Shown in pieces: positions 16,728-38,429 of a stretch of DNA of 64,000 bases. Under the pieces are notes generated by a model, which had not been told where the DNA came from, searched no databases, and saw nothing but the letters and a program-made list of their open reading frames with translations. Made by a program: the position numbers and the translations under genes. Origin of the DNA: Blastocystis sp. Blastoise. Lineage: Eukaryota; Sar; Bigyra; Opalinata; Blastocystidae. How positions within the stretch are numbered: position 1 is the first letter of the stretch; each line of letters begins with the position of its first letter. The stretch spans positions 806,001-870,000 of the forward strand of contig JBBPEB010000021.1 of assembly GCA_039096225.1 (NCBI GenBank), read 5' to 3'.

Positions 16728-16920
16728 CAGTGCCTTCCCGACTTTTTGTGACACTTGCGGTGACTTTTTTTGACAGTCACATAAAGTCACTTTAAGTCAG
16801 ACTTAATATGACTTAATATAATAATAAATATTTTTACACTGTCAAAAATTAACAAAAGTGTCACATTTTTCTGTGACAATTGCGGCACCGCAAAAAAAAA
16901 GGGCCTTTTGGAAGTCACTG
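16728..16920. mobile_element. hAT-type MITE, 193 bp, with 8-bp target-site duplication
   Basis: The element begins CAGTGCCTTCC and ends with GGAAGTCACTG. Its terminal inverted repeats match at 10 of 11 positions. It is flanked on both sides by the perfect 8-bp duplication TTTATTTT (16720-16727 and 16921-16928). CAGTG ends and 8-bp duplications are hallmarks of hAT elements. Inside are subterminal TGTGACA(C/A)TTGCGG repeats near both ends and several GTCAC/GTGAC motifs, typical of transposase binding sites. It has no coding capacity. It is among the least AT-rich non-coding sequence here, so it is likely foreign to the local base composition. Confidence 0.85.
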
Positions 16921-17205
16921 TTTATTTTTCTAATAATTTTTTTCAAATAGAGACTTTTTTTTATTTTTAAACATGTAAATATATCCCTGTCTATATAATA
17001 CGTCGATTCCAATAACTAGAAGATTAAGAATCAATTTTTTATATCAAACAATCAATCATTTTTAAAGTCATATTTATATACATTTCAAAAATTCAATAGG
17101 TAATTAAAACTTCATAGTAGCCAAGCATGATAATCAGAATTCTTATCAACTCTAAAAGAAAGTTTTAAAGAGAGACGTTTTTTCTTACAGTTTTCTATCA
17201 GGTTT

Positions 17206-17224
17206 CGTGAACACGATAATCGTG
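17206..17224. promoter_or_regulatory. Overlapping CGTG palindromes
   Basis: CGTGAACACG (17206-17215) and CACGATAATCGTG (17212-17224) are two overlapping perfect inverted repeats. They give three CGTGA half-sites about 160 bp upstream of the first zinc-finger gene. The arrangement suggests a dimeric regulator site. A heat-shock-like TTCTCGAA lies 50 bp further on. Confidence 0.4.
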
Positions 17225-17279
17225 AAAAAAACTACAAAAACCCGACTTCTTTTTCATTTCCCTACGATTATTCTCGAAA

Positions 17280-17310
17280 CAGTTTGGACTGGAATCAGTT
17301 TGGACTGAAA
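17280..17310 (+). repeat. Direct repeat of CAGTTTGGACTG
   Basis: CAGTTTGGACTG occurs twice, 16 bp apart, about 70-100 bp before the start codon of the zinc-finger gene. The sequence is non-repetitive elsewhere in this spacer, so a promoter role is plausible. Confidence 0.4.
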
Positions 17311-17380
17311 TCTTTTCATTAGAATGAAAATGTGTTTTGAAGCATAAATTTTTTATTATTTTATTGAAATAAAGTTTTCT

Positions 17381-18090
17381 ATGTCTTCATATCCTCCTGT
17401 ATATTGTATTAAACGTGAGATTCTTACTCATCTATAGACAAATCAAGTCATTTGTCCTAAATGTGGCAAAGCTCTTATGCCTCCTCCAGGTGCTCCTCAA
17501 TTCTATTGTCCCTGTGGTCAATTAATTAACGCTTATCCTTCAGCTGTTCCCGCTCAACCTCCTTATGGAGTCGTTCCTGGAACTACACCTAATTATCCTC
17601 CTCAACCTAATTATCCTCCTCAACCTACTTACCCTTCTCAACCTACTTATCCTCCTCAGAATTATGCTCCTATTCCAGGACAACCTATTCCTACTGTTGT
17701 TCAACCTGTTGTTCAGCCTGTCATTCAACCTGTATATGTACAACCTGCTAATCCCTATGGTGCTCCTCCTACCTATAATTATAGAGACGATGATTCTGAT
17801 CTGTATATATATAATATATATTTTATCCTCTTTTATATATAGTTATTAATTATTATTATTTTTTTTTTATTATTTTTATTATTAAATATATATATATATT
17901 ATATAGAAATGGTTTTATGGGTGGATTAATCGCTGGAAGTATTCTTGGTCATCGTGGCCCTTCTCCTCATCGTCATCATAGTCCACATTTTGGTCATGGA
18001 CCTCATAGTCCACATTTTGGACCTCATGGACCTTTTGGACCTCATAGTCCACATTTTGGACCCCATGGACCTTTTGGACCTCATTGGTAA
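17381..18090 (+). CDS. LSD1-type zinc-finger, proline/histidine-rich protein A
   Basis: This protein has 188 residues from exons 17381-17398, 17438-17802 and 17907-18090. After MSSYPP comes one zf-LSD1-like C2C2 finger, CPKCGKALMPPPGAPQFYCPCGQ (zf-LSD1 pattern: CxxC...LxxPxGAxxxxCxxC). A Tyr/Pro region with YPPQPN-type repeats follows, and then QPVVQPVIQPV. The last exon has a glycine-zipper-like hydrophobic stretch, GFMGGLIAGSILG, and a tail of SPHFGPHGPFG repeats. In plants and protists this finger occurs in metacaspases and transcription regulators, but no caspase domain is present here. The function is unknown. It is a tandem paralogue of the next gene. Both have an intron close behind the start codon. 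Confidence 0.8.
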
Positions 18091-18581
18091 ACTATTTGAA
18101 AGTTCATTCTTTTTCAATTCACATACTACTGCCTCTTTCTTTGTGAAACAAAACGTTTAATTATCTTCAAGTCATAATTTATTTGTAGTACTAGTTGCTT
18201 TTTCTCATTCAGGTCTCTCATTTCTATTATTTTTATTTTGTTTTAATTATTTTTTTGTTCTTTCTTATTTGTTGTTTTCTTTTTCTGTCATATTTGCATG
18301 TAAACATGTATTCATAACTTATATTATTGATAATGATTTCATAATTGGTTTGTTATCCACACAGTTATTCGTTTAAATTCCCATATATGACGCGCATTTC
18401 AACACTATTCTATCATTGGCTAAATGATTTCTCATATCCAATCATCAGTTTTATAAAGGTTGTACCGGATTTTTGATTTCACTGAATGTTTGATTTTTAA
18501 ATCTCTCTCATTGCTTTTTTGTACAGATTTAGAACATATTTCTTTTTATTCTGTATATTTCTTTCCTCCTATATCTCAAGA

Positions 18582-19462
18582 ATGGTATTTTCCTACATTT
18601 CTTTGTCATCTCTACTACTCTTTAGAGTTCCGTTGTCTACTGTCCTAAATGTCATGCATGCTTATCTGCACCTCCTGGTGCTCCACGTTTTGCATGCCCT
18701 TGTGGTCAAATTATCGAAGCTCAATCTAATTGCAGTCCACAAACTCCTCCTTATGTACATTGTATTCCTCAACAAGGTTATCCTAATAATAATTATGGTG
18801 TTCCTCCAAATAGTTATGGTGTTCCTCCAAATAGTTATGGTGTTCCTCCAAATAATAATAATAGTTATAATAATAATCAAGTACCCTACGTTCCTCAACA
18901 ACCATCTCCTTCTTATAATAATCAGTCTTCTTACGTTCCTCAACAACCATCTCCTTCTTATAATAATCAAGTACCCTATGTTCCTCAACAACCTTCTCCC
19001 TATAGTCCTCCTGTTTATCCTCAAAATAATACTATTCCTACTCCTGTTCCTGTTCCTGTTCCTGTTCCTGCTCCTTCTCCTGTTTATGTTAACTATACTA
19101 CACCTGCTCCTCCTACCACTATTATTACTTCTTATGATAGTCCTGCTGAAGTATATGTTTATCATCCTAGAACTTCTAGTAGTAGTAGTAGTAGTGATTC
19201 TTATACAAGTGATGATCATCTTATTCATCCATTAGATGTATTATTACATCATAGCAGTTCTAGCTCTGATTCTAGCTCTGATTCTAGTTCTGATTCTGAT
19301 TCTGATTCTGATTCTAGCTCTGATTCTTCTCATCATCATTTTTATCATGGTCATTCATCATCATCATCTTCTTCTTCATCTTCTCATCATTATTTTGCTA
19401 ATGATTCTTCTTCTTCTTCTTCTTCTGATTCAGATTCCTATTTTGATAGTGATAGTAGCTAG
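18582..19462 (+). CDS. LSD1-type zinc-finger, proline- and serine-rich protein B
   Basis: This protein has 279 residues. Exon 1 is only the ATG (18582-18584). An intron of 41 nt follows, and exon 2 is 18626-19462. The protein starts MSS and has the finger YCPKCHACLSAPPGAPRFACPCGQ, nearly the same as in paralogue A. Next come NSYGVPP repeats, two almost identical VPQQPSPSYNNQ blocks and a (PV)n stretch. The C-terminal half is a Ser/Asp run (SSSDSSSDSDSDSD) with His clusters, a likely casein-kinase-2-type phosphoregion. The two paralogues share only the finger and the proline-rich style. Function is unknown. The start was chosen because it alone gives an in-frame Met joined to the finger, as in A. 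Confidence 0.75.
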
Positions 19463-20300
19463 TATATTTTATTTATTATTATTTTTTTTTATTATATTTA
19501 CTATTATATTCATTTATTATATTTAATTTTTATATTTATCATTCTTATTATGCCTATTATTAGAAATCTATCTTATCTATTTATAGAAACTAAATGACTG
19601 CAACTCATCTTTTATTATTCTTTTATATGCATTTTCTTTTTTGCATACTTATTGATACCATTAATTATTATTCTTCCTTCTTATCAATAATTTTTTATCG
19701 ATATTATCCATTCTTGCTGTTTTTATTCTTATTTATTTATTTTTTTTAATTCGTAATCTATTTGTTTCTTTTATATGCTTCATTACTTTCCTGTTTTTTG
19801 AACATTTTTTTAAAGGTCATCAATTTTGAAAATATCTTTATTCCTTATATCAAACTTATTTCGATTTTTATTTCATTTGTTTTGTATGTAATCACTGAAT
19901 ATGTTATGTGTATCATTTTTAAAAAGAAAGTTTTTAATAACTACTTTTCCTAAAAATTAATAGATTTTGTGACATAAATGATTTTTATAACATATTATTA
20001 CGATACCCGAGAAAACAAAATGATTTTTATCATAATTATATTCTTAAAATATTCACACACACATATTTTTCTTACAATCTAGACTAATTTCTTTGAATAT
20101 TGAGTCTGTAACCAAATACCAACCAAATCACTAAATATATGTTTTATTCCAAATACATATTGACGTTTAGAAAAGACATATTCAAGTATTATTGTAAAAA
20201 ACACAAATAAAAAACAAAAAATGTGGGAAAAAGAAACAAATAACTACATTTTTCTTTTCTTTCTTTACAGAGATTAGTCTATTAATACATTAAGAATGTT
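19463..20300. other. Intergenic region, no gene seen
   Basis: This 840-bp AT-rich spacer separates the zinc-finger pair from the SNM1 gene. Hydrophobic frames here are low-complexity. Confidence 0.6.
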
Positions 20301-24352
<4,052 letters not shown>

Positions 24353-24752
24353 TTCTAAATATGGATTAAAATATATATTAAAGAAATACTATTAGTTTAG
24401 TTAATAAATAAAAGGATATATTTATAAGGAATTATTTGTATACTTAATGTTTTCTTGGTTGTCTACTATATTTCTATTCATAAGGTAAAGAAATATAATT
24501 TGATATTATATTTTATTATATATTAGAATAATAATAGAATAAAATAACACCTAAAACGAATATGTGACCATAGTTTTTTGAATTCACAAATTTTTTATAC
24601 TAATAAAAACAACAATGATATATATACTTTATATGTTTTTATACTATTACTCTTTTTTATTAAAAACCAATTTCATTTATATATCAAAACAAAGCAAAAC
24701 TATAAGAATAAATATGATATTAATTATTATTCTTTAATATATAAATATATGA
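24353..24752. other. Convergent 3' spacer, no gene seen
   Basis: The SNM1 gene (+) and the RsfS gene (-) converge here. AT-rich sequence without recognisable features. Confidence 0.6.
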
Positions 24753-26224
<1,472 letters not shown>

Positions 26225-26515
26225 ATTAAATGTAAAAATGAATTATTTAGGAAATATAAACAAGAGGAAAAGAAAATTTATGTTGTTTATTCTTTTTTAT
26301 TTTCATTTTTTTTTTATTTTTTTAAATAATTATTTTTTTTTATTTTTATTTGTTTTCTTTTTATATTCTAAGAAATGATATATATTTGATTTATTAAAAA
26401 TAAAAAGAAAAAGATTATAATAAAAATATGAAAATGAAAATAAAATGACTCAAATACACATAAAATTTAATTCTTTAATTTTTATAAATCAATAAACATA
26501 TCAAATATTTATTAT

Positions 26516-28978
26516 TTAATTTTCTTTTTCTTTATTTAAATAGACTTGATCCATAAGGAAATGAAATATGAATGAACTTAGTTTTGGACCAATAGAAGAT
26601 GTTTGATATTTTGCGGTTATATCTTCTAAAATCATTTCTGGATTCATTGAATCAAATAACCTTGAATATCGTATCAATAAAGATTTACAAGTAGGATATA
26701 ATTCAGTAATTGCTTTTGCTTTTTGTATTCCACATCGTGGTATTTGTGCTAATTGTGTTGTCCATAGTTCTTTTGTAGTTATAAATGTAGTTTTAGAGAA
26801 TTCTTCTTGGAAATAATCATAAGTATGATGATATTGATGAAGATAACAATTTGAAGTAGATGTATATAATGATTGAATACAATTATATAAATTAACAAGA
26901 AATAGAATACTATCATCGATAGAAGTTGTTGTATATACATGAAACTGATCATATACCTATATATATAATATATATATATAGAAAGAGAGAAAGAGAGAAT
27001 ATATATATATACCATAATAGAGAGTATATTTTTGAATATAGAAGAGATACGAATAGCTTCTTGAGAAGTAGGTGTTCCTTCAATTAAATAGAAAACATGA
27101 CGAATATGACTCTTATGCAATCGAGACTTTTGCTCAAGAAATCTATAGTATAATAAACTAATAGTATTCTATATTTAGTATTCTATATATTAGTATATAT
27201 ACCTTCCATCTAAGATACTAGATACAAGATCACTTATTGTTTTACGTTCTACGATGAAATCCATTATATACTCCATCTCATCCTCTATTCATATATATAT
27301 ACATTTATATATGCATTTATATATACATTTATATATATATATATACGTGTTTTATGTTTTAATATGAATTGTACATCTCCCAAAGCGATCGATCGACTGA
27401 GTACAGGAATCCCTCTTCCAGCCAAACGAGTATATATATATCCACGATCATTTCTATTCCGTATCTATACTCAATAAATATATATATAATAAATATATAT
27501 AATAAAATATATATAATAAAACATATAAATAAATATAATGAATACTTCTCGATTATCTAGAACAAGATCAATAGTCCATTGATTCTTTGCTAATTGTATA
27601 GTAGATTCTAAAAATGGATTAATATCTTTCTTCTTCTTCTCTTCTTCTATACCTTCTAAATCATATTCACATAATTTCGATACTTCTGTTTCAGGAGCAC
27701 CCCATGAAATTCCTTCTATAGAGGGTTTTAATGGCCATTTAGTAGAATCATTAACAGTAGTAATTGTAAGAGGAGATAATTGTGGTTTTATAATAGATAC
27801 AGAAGGAGAAGGAGAAGATGAAGATAAAGAGGGAGGAATAGATATAGAAGATATAGAAGGAGGAATAGATAGAGAAGAAGATGAAGATATAGAGGGAGGA
27901 ATAGATATAGAAGAAGAAGAAGAAAAAGAAGAAGAAGAAGAAGAAATCATTACATTTCCTTCAGTAAGAGAAGTAATACTGATATTATTATGAATACAAA
28001 AATCATGAATATAAACTTGTGTTGCATAACATTTACTAACTAATAAACAACACAATTTCAATGCTATATATATATATATATAGAATGATTTAATAAAAAT
28101 ATATATACATTCTTCATGGATTCTAATAAATGTATTATTTTCTAGATTTATTATAGATTTCTTATGTAATACTTTTAAATGAGTTATATATATCTTCTTA
28201 TTACTTGTAGTATCAACTGATGATAAAGACATCTATATATATATATATATAAATAGATATAAATAGATCTATACAAGATGTTCAAAATGATTTAGACCTG
28301 ATAAGAGGAATATAGAGAGTTTCTTCTGTTCATATACACACATCCATATCGATAATAATGCACACCATGGACCTATTTATAAACATTGATTCATATATAT
28401 ATACAACAAGAACAGAATACATAATAATATTAATATATACATAGATAAAAAATGACTTTCAATATTTATATATATACCTCCTGATTCTTTAGGAACATAC
28501 ATAAAATCTGATAATTGTGTTCCTTTTGTATTTCGATCATCAGGACCCATCTCGTCAGCCACTATTATTATTATTATATAATGATTCAAATTTTATATAC
28601 AAAATAAACAAAATTCATATTTAAGAATATATCAACTCTTTGAATAATTATATATATATACAAGCAGGAACATTCAATAGTTTTTCCTTCTGTAGAATTC
28701 CTTCAATAATATTTCCCATATAATCACCGATTCCTGGAAGAACTATAGCTTGATCACGACTTCGAATGGGAGTCTTACATCTATTTTATTAGAAAAATAA
28801 AGTATTTATCAATATAATAATACTGTTTAATATTCGCTATAGCTTTACGAATCGTAAATAACATATGATCATTCTTCTTCTCTGTGTATTTTATCTCTAT
28901 CTCTAATAATTTCTGAACTAAACGAATATTCGCTTTACATAAACAACCAAATTCACGCTTCTGACTATTTATACTCAT
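26516..28978 (-). CDS. MUS81: MUS81 structure-specific endonuclease
   Basis: This is the catalytic subunit of the MUS81-EME1 nuclease, which cuts 3' flaps and replication or recombination junctions in the nucleus. It has 622 residues. Exons are 28978-28824, 28780-28662, 28561-28478, 28372-28275, 28232-28109, 28063-27546, 27464-27347, 27284-27203, 27142-27013 and 26956-26516; every phase matches. The N-terminal helix-hairpin-helix is KTPIRSRDQAIVLPGIGDYM. A winged-helix-like part and a Ser/Ile/Pro low-complexity linker follow. The ERCC4 nuclease shows DLVLDNRE, IALGDVQFI, FIVERKTISDL (ERKxxxD at ~418) and SSILDGRFLEQKSRL. The C-terminal (HhH)2 region is recognisable at QIPRCGIQKAKAITELYPT. The active site appears complete. 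The first metal-binding Asp is at the end of exon 6. It lies tail-to-head next to RsfS and close to SNM1. Confidence 0.93.
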
Positions 28979-29336
28979 TCAAAACACTCATTAACAACTT
29001 GATCGACCGTTTCTATCACTATTCTTTATTCTATCCGATTTTCTATATTCATTATTCTTTATATTTATATCATATCATACTCTCTACAGACTTTTATGAA
29101 CTTTATTCTTCTTTTTTATTTCTTTTATTCAACAATTTTCAGACTCAAACTGATTTTTTATATATTTTTTATATTTTTTTATTGATTTTCAGATAGAATC
29201 AGGCAGTTACTGATTTCCATAAGAATATAACTTTCAGTTTCTTTTATAAAAAAAAATATTTTCTTTCGTAAACAAATCGAGTTTATAGAGATTCATTTAT
29301 TTGTCAATCTCGTGTATTCTGTCAATTTCAGACATT
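28979..29336. other. Divergent promoter region of MUS81 and the NEMP-like gene
   Basis: This 358-bp spacer between two start codons is T-rich, without a clear TATA box or repeat. Confidence 0.6.
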
Positions 29337-33410
<4,074 letters not shown>

Positions 33411-33746
33411 ATAATAATTTTATATATATAAAATTCTTTACTATTTTTCTGAACTAATTATTATATATTTCTATTCAATGTGTTTATTTTTTTTCATTAT
33501 ATAGTTTAGATTATCTCTATGTATATATTTTTAAAAATGTTATTATTTTTTTTTTGTATTTCGTTATCATTAGGGTTTATATATATATTGTATTATACCA
33601 AACAATTAAAACAATAATTATTCGTTGTTTTGTTTATAAGAAAGAATACTTAAAAAAATATTAGTATAAATAGTTTACTATAATTATATATATAAAGAAA
33701 GAAAGAAAGTGAATATTATATATATAAAAAAAAACATAAAATAATA
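33411..33746. other. Convergent 3' spacer, no gene seen
   Basis: 336 bp between the NEMP-like (+) and WD40 (-) stop codons. AT-rich; nothing recognisable. Confidence 0.6.
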
Positions 33747-36700
33747 TTATGAATGATGGCTTTTTCTGCTTTTCAATTGTTTATTTTGTTCATTTAGTTG
33801 ATTGATCTGTTGAATATAATAATCAAATAATTGAGATATTTGAAGTGGTATATTTTGTTTAGAAGTTATTTGTGATGGAGAATAAGTAGATAATAAACGT
33901 AATAATTGAGATTCTATCAATTCTTTTTCTTCAGTTATTCTTGAAAGATTATAATTAATAATATTTATTTGTTTCTCATATACTTCTTTTGAATCTTTTT
34001 TATTAATTGATTTATCGTTCTTTAAGGGAGTCACTGAAGAATTGTTATTTTCTGGAGAGAATTTGGTTTCTTTGTTCTTCTCTGATAATAATAATACTTC
34101 TTTTTTTAAATGATTATTTTCTTCAACAAGTTTTTCATTATTATTACTAAGATTGGCAATAAGTTGTTGATAATGTATCAGTTCTTGATTTAAAGAATTC
34201 ATTATTTTCTCATTCTCTTTATGCTTCTCTTTCTTTTCATGGTTACTAGTAATACTAATAATCCTTTCATTATTATATTGTTTAGAATTACTTGTATTTT
34301 GTTTAGATGAATATAGTTTTTGTTCTATTTCTTTGTTATTTACAGTTTCTAAGTATCTTTTTTGTTCATAAGATGTATTATTTTGTGTATGAGTAGATAT
34401 AGAAATAGATTTCGATATAGAATCTTGATTAATTAGACTAGAGTCTTTCATTTTATGTTGCTTATCTATAGTATGATGTTTTATAGAACTAGATTGATTC
34501 ATTTGTTGTTGTTTTTCTTGATTATGATTTTCAATAAATGTAGAATATGCTTGAACAGAAGAAGGAGGAATAAATGGCTTTTTAGATATTATTCCATGTT
34601 TATTCTTTGAAGATATACTTGGAATAGAAGGATTAGATATAGATATAGATATATTTTTTGAAGATAATTGAGATAGAGGAGGAGGAGGAGGAATATCATC
34701 TGGAAATTCAATTAAGGAATCTATATATAAGATAAATTATATTATTTAATACTTATGTGGTATTATTCTATTATTATTATTTTTAAAAATGAAAATGAGA
34801 AAAGTATGATTTATTTATAAATTTCAAATAATACTATTATAGATATAGAATACTGTTATTATTCATAATTGTTGGCTTGCTTTTTATAGATGAATGAATT
34901 GCAGAAGAAGGAATAGAAGTATTATTATTAGTTATTTGTTTATTATTATCAATTATTTGCTTATTATTATTAGTTATTTGTATATTATTATTAATTATTT
35001 GCTTATTATCATTAATTATTTCTTTATTATTATTAAAAATATTATCTTCATCTTCATCATCATTTTCATCTTCTTCTTTGAGTATTGTTTGATTTATATA
35101 AGGGATATGATATGATGTAGATCCTCTAATAATAAACTTACCCTTACAGTAATCATCATATGCTCGTATCTCTGTTTTCTAAAAATTATATATATATATT
35201 ATATATTAGATATATTATACTATTTATATAGTATTATATATATTATGTTATTTATAATATATTATATATATTATATATAATATCTAATATAAACTATATT
35301 TATGAATAGCAAATAAAATAAACTAAATATATATATATATATATAACGAGATACTTTTAAATGTCCATTTTGAAGAATATAATATAAATAATGTTCGTCT
35401 GTATCCATAGATAATACAATATCATCTTCAGTAAAAACAATTGAAAACATCTTTATTTGATTATCATAAAACTATATAAATAAACTATTAAAATAATTCT
35501 ATATATATATTAAAGATTCAAAAAATTTAAAAAAAAATTAAAAAACAAACAAACATACAATAATATCATTATTTTTAAAACATAAAATTTCATATTTTCC
35601 AAATTTTGTGATATTAATAACAGTATTATCTTCTCCAACAAGAAATCTTTCCTTTTTATTAATATCTAATAGTTCTATTTGACCAAGAGCAGATAACATA
35701 ATAATCTTTGTTTTACTAATATATTTCATAAATTGAATATGTATATCTAGATTATTATCATATTTCATAGGAAGACTACCTCTTATTGGCGGCAAATCAT
35801 TTGAAATTAGATCATTTATCGTATCATAAGGTTCTTTTATTATTTTTTTATTATTTATAGTATAAGGTAAAACTAAAGGAATATCAGTTAAACAACAAGG
35901 AACAGTGGATCGTATTGGATCAGAAATACTTTTTCCATCAAAATTAATTAACTATAGAGAAATAAACATTAAAAAAAAATAAAGAAAATATATATATATG
36001 TTATAATAAAATACATAAACAAGAGCATTTTTTGTTGAAATAGCAAATCCTTCAGGAATTGCAATAACATCAGTTCCAACATACTTTACACTTTCTGAAG
36101 TAGATAAAGTCCAATCACAAGTATTCCATAACTATAATAATAACTATTATTATCATTATAATTATAATTATAATAACAACTATTATTATAAGTATAATTA
36201 TAATAATAACTATAATAAACTATATATAAAACTGTCACTAAACAAGAAATATACAACGAAATATTTGTCACATAGTGAAATCATTTTGCTTCCATCTAGA
36301 GATATACAACATGAAGTTGCTGGAATATCATGACCTGTAAGTTGTTTAAGAAGATTCATGTCATGATCCCAAATCTAATTCAAAAATGAAATTATAATAA
36401 ATCAAGTTATATACTTCTAATATACCATCTGAGTAGCTTGTGATGATACATAAATCATTGACATTCCAGCATACTATTTGAACATGATCATTAGATTTAC
36501 TTTTTTCAACTTCAAATGTTTCTTTATTAAACATCTAGATATTTTATATTTATTACTGATATTGTTCTCAATTTTTTAAATATATGTTTATCTTTATAAA
36601 ACAACTATAATATACAGTAATGCAATTGGGTTTTGTTTTGACATATAATTTTGTATTATGAATTTTAAGTATATCATTTCCTTTGCATTTGAATATATTC

Positions 36701-36777
36701 GTATCTTTAACTGAGACAGCCTACTTATAATATGATTTTAAGTATCGAATACGTACACATAAATGATTGTTATTCAT
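33747..36777 (-). CDS. WD40-repeat protein with Asn-rich linker, polyproline and C-terminal coiled coil
   Basis: This protein has 763 residues from exons 36777-36757, 36720-36616, 36534-36415, 36374-36255, 36131-36015, 35951-35559, 35471-35355, 35178-34854 and 34720-33747; frame agrees. Beta-propeller blades are visible in the first ~400 residues: VQIVCWNVNDLCIITSYSDG then LEIWDHDMNLLKQLTGHDIP, and DGSKMISLCDKYFVLWNTCD. A highly acidic, then Asn/Gln-rich linker follows (EEDENDEDEDN, NNNKQI repeats). Next is IEFPDDIPPPPPPLSQL, a profilin/EVH1-like polyproline. The last ~250 residues predict coiled coil: YQQLIANLSNNNEKLVEEN and ITEEKELIESQLLRLLS. The domain order suggests a scaffold, perhaps cytoskeletal, but I know no named family with it. 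Confidence 0.75.
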
Positions 36778-37806
36778 TTTGATTATCAACGATGAAGAAT
36801 AAAATGAAGACAAACGAAGAAGAAACGAATACTATTTAGAATATCAATAATAAAATTCAATAATTATTACGAATAAATCAAAAACAGAAAAGATATGATA
36901 GATTTGATTGTTTTGTGATTATTGGCTGGTTTTCTATTAAAGCATATGACGATTTTTGAATAATTAAATATATATTTATAATTTTTGAAATAATTTAAGT
37001 AACTTTAATATAATTTTTCATAATAAGAATCAAAACGGATATTTGATTTGTTAAAAAAATAATAAAATGATTGACTTCTTGATTTGTATGAAACGTTAGT
37101 TTATTTCTATTTGATGACTTCAAAGACTCTATAAAATATATATAATTTTTTTTTATTTATATTCTTTCTATAATTTTAATAACTTTTTGAATAAGACCAA
37201 TTTATTCTTATAGCATGAGTTTTTTTCTTACCAAAAGTATCTGACTTATTTTTTCTTATCTTTACTATGCAAATGACTAACTTTTATTATTTGAAAGATA
37301 AATAAAAATGAAAAAACAGTGATTCTAATGATTATATTTTTAAAAAATAAGATAATTAGAACATACAACAATTACTTAGTAGATCCTTACAATACTTTGC
37401 ACATGCTTATTAGATAGAAAATCGAATTATTTCTATTTCATAAAAAAATAACGAGAAACATACCTTTTATGCATCTAGTACTTTTTCATGATCAACTAAA
37501 GTATTGCTAGAAAGTGAGCAAGGCAGAAAGCGCTACAACACAGTAATTTTCATAAACTAATCTTTTCTTATGAATGTAAACGTATCTCACGATCTTCTTC
37601 GGATGATCTAGAGTACATAAATAAAGTTATATTATGAGAGTATCATTCAAATAGGATTAAATTGATGAAACTAAAATATTCTAGATAAAATGTTTTTATT
37701 TACCACAAAAAAGCAATTAAACATGAAACGTTTTTATAAGCCAAAAAAAACACATTTTATTAAATATTCGATTATTATTGAGAATAACCTAATTTATTTA
37801 ATAGGA
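36778..37806. other. Intergenic region, divergent promoters, no gene seen
   Basis: 1.03 kb between WD40 (-) and SLX9-like (+) starts. An in-frame ATG at 37690 would extend the next gene by 39 residues, but the extension is AT-driven and probably 5' UTR. Confidence 0.6.
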
Positions 37807-38429
37807 ATGAGTAGAACAAATATCAGAAACAAAACTACAAAAACCAAGGTAAATGTCGATAAAGTCAAAAAAGAGGATGAGATTTTACATAAGAAAGGTC
37901 ATAAGAAGCGAATGGCAAATGCTAAACAGCTCATTTCTCGAAAATTATTAGAAGATAAACTTAAAAAGCAACAAGAAGAAGATAAATTAAAACAGAAGAA
38001 AATGGAAACTAAAAACTTTGATATGGACGATCTTGAATCTTTATTGAACGCTTTACCTAGTTCTGAATCTGTATATAGATAAATAAAAGATATTTGTGCC
38101 TTATAATTTCTATTTCTTTTCTTTTTTTATTTCTTTTTTTTTAGAAAAAGCAAGAAGTGAATCAAATACCAAAATCATTCAAGGGAAAGAATAAATTAGC
38201 CTATCTTGAAGTTCAACGTCTTAAGGTATTTTCACAATAACTATTATGGAACTAATTATTGTGCTTTTTTCTTCTTTATCAATATTATATGTCCGATATA
38301 CTCTATATATAAACTATATAGAATGTTCTTGCTAATGAAAGTCTTCAGAATAATCCTTTTGAAACTGTTCAAAATCACTTAGCATTTGTTAATAATCAGA
38401 ATGTTAAATCAAAGGATATCGATATGTAA
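37807..38429 (+). CDS. Small basic nucleolar-type protein, SLX9/FAM207A-like
   Basis: This protein has 150 residues from exons 37807-38070, 38145-38225 and 38322-38429. It is strongly basic and helical in the N-terminal two thirds (KKGHKKRMANAKQLISRKLL), with DMDDLESLLNALPS next. The C-terminus EVQRLKNVLANESLQNNPFE and TVQNHLAF resembles the SLX9/FAM207A ending (F..VL....F..NPF.TI..HL). SLX9 acts in 40S ribosomal precursor maturation. The match is by eye over ~30 residues, so other small ribosome-biogenesis families remain possible. I chose Met at 37807 because the frame upstream is low-complexity. Confidence 0.6.

Larger units (their letters stand above)
16108..17380. other. Intergenic region carrying a MITE and a regulatory-looking cluster
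   Basis: This 1.27 kb spacer lies between the protease (-) and the first zinc-finger gene (+). Apart from the MITE (16728-16920), the CGTG palindromes (17206-17224) and the direct repeat (17280-17310), I see no gene. Confidence 0.7.

Noticed and set aside
18519-19235. Long Leu/Val-rich plus-strand and Arg-rich minus-strand frames
   Set aside because: Out-of-frame readings of the proline-rich zinc-finger gene B.
27897-27960. Ser-rich repeat in MUS81 as evidence for a broken gene
   Set aside because: It stays in frame between winged-helix-like and nuclease parts, as linkers in this genome commonly do.
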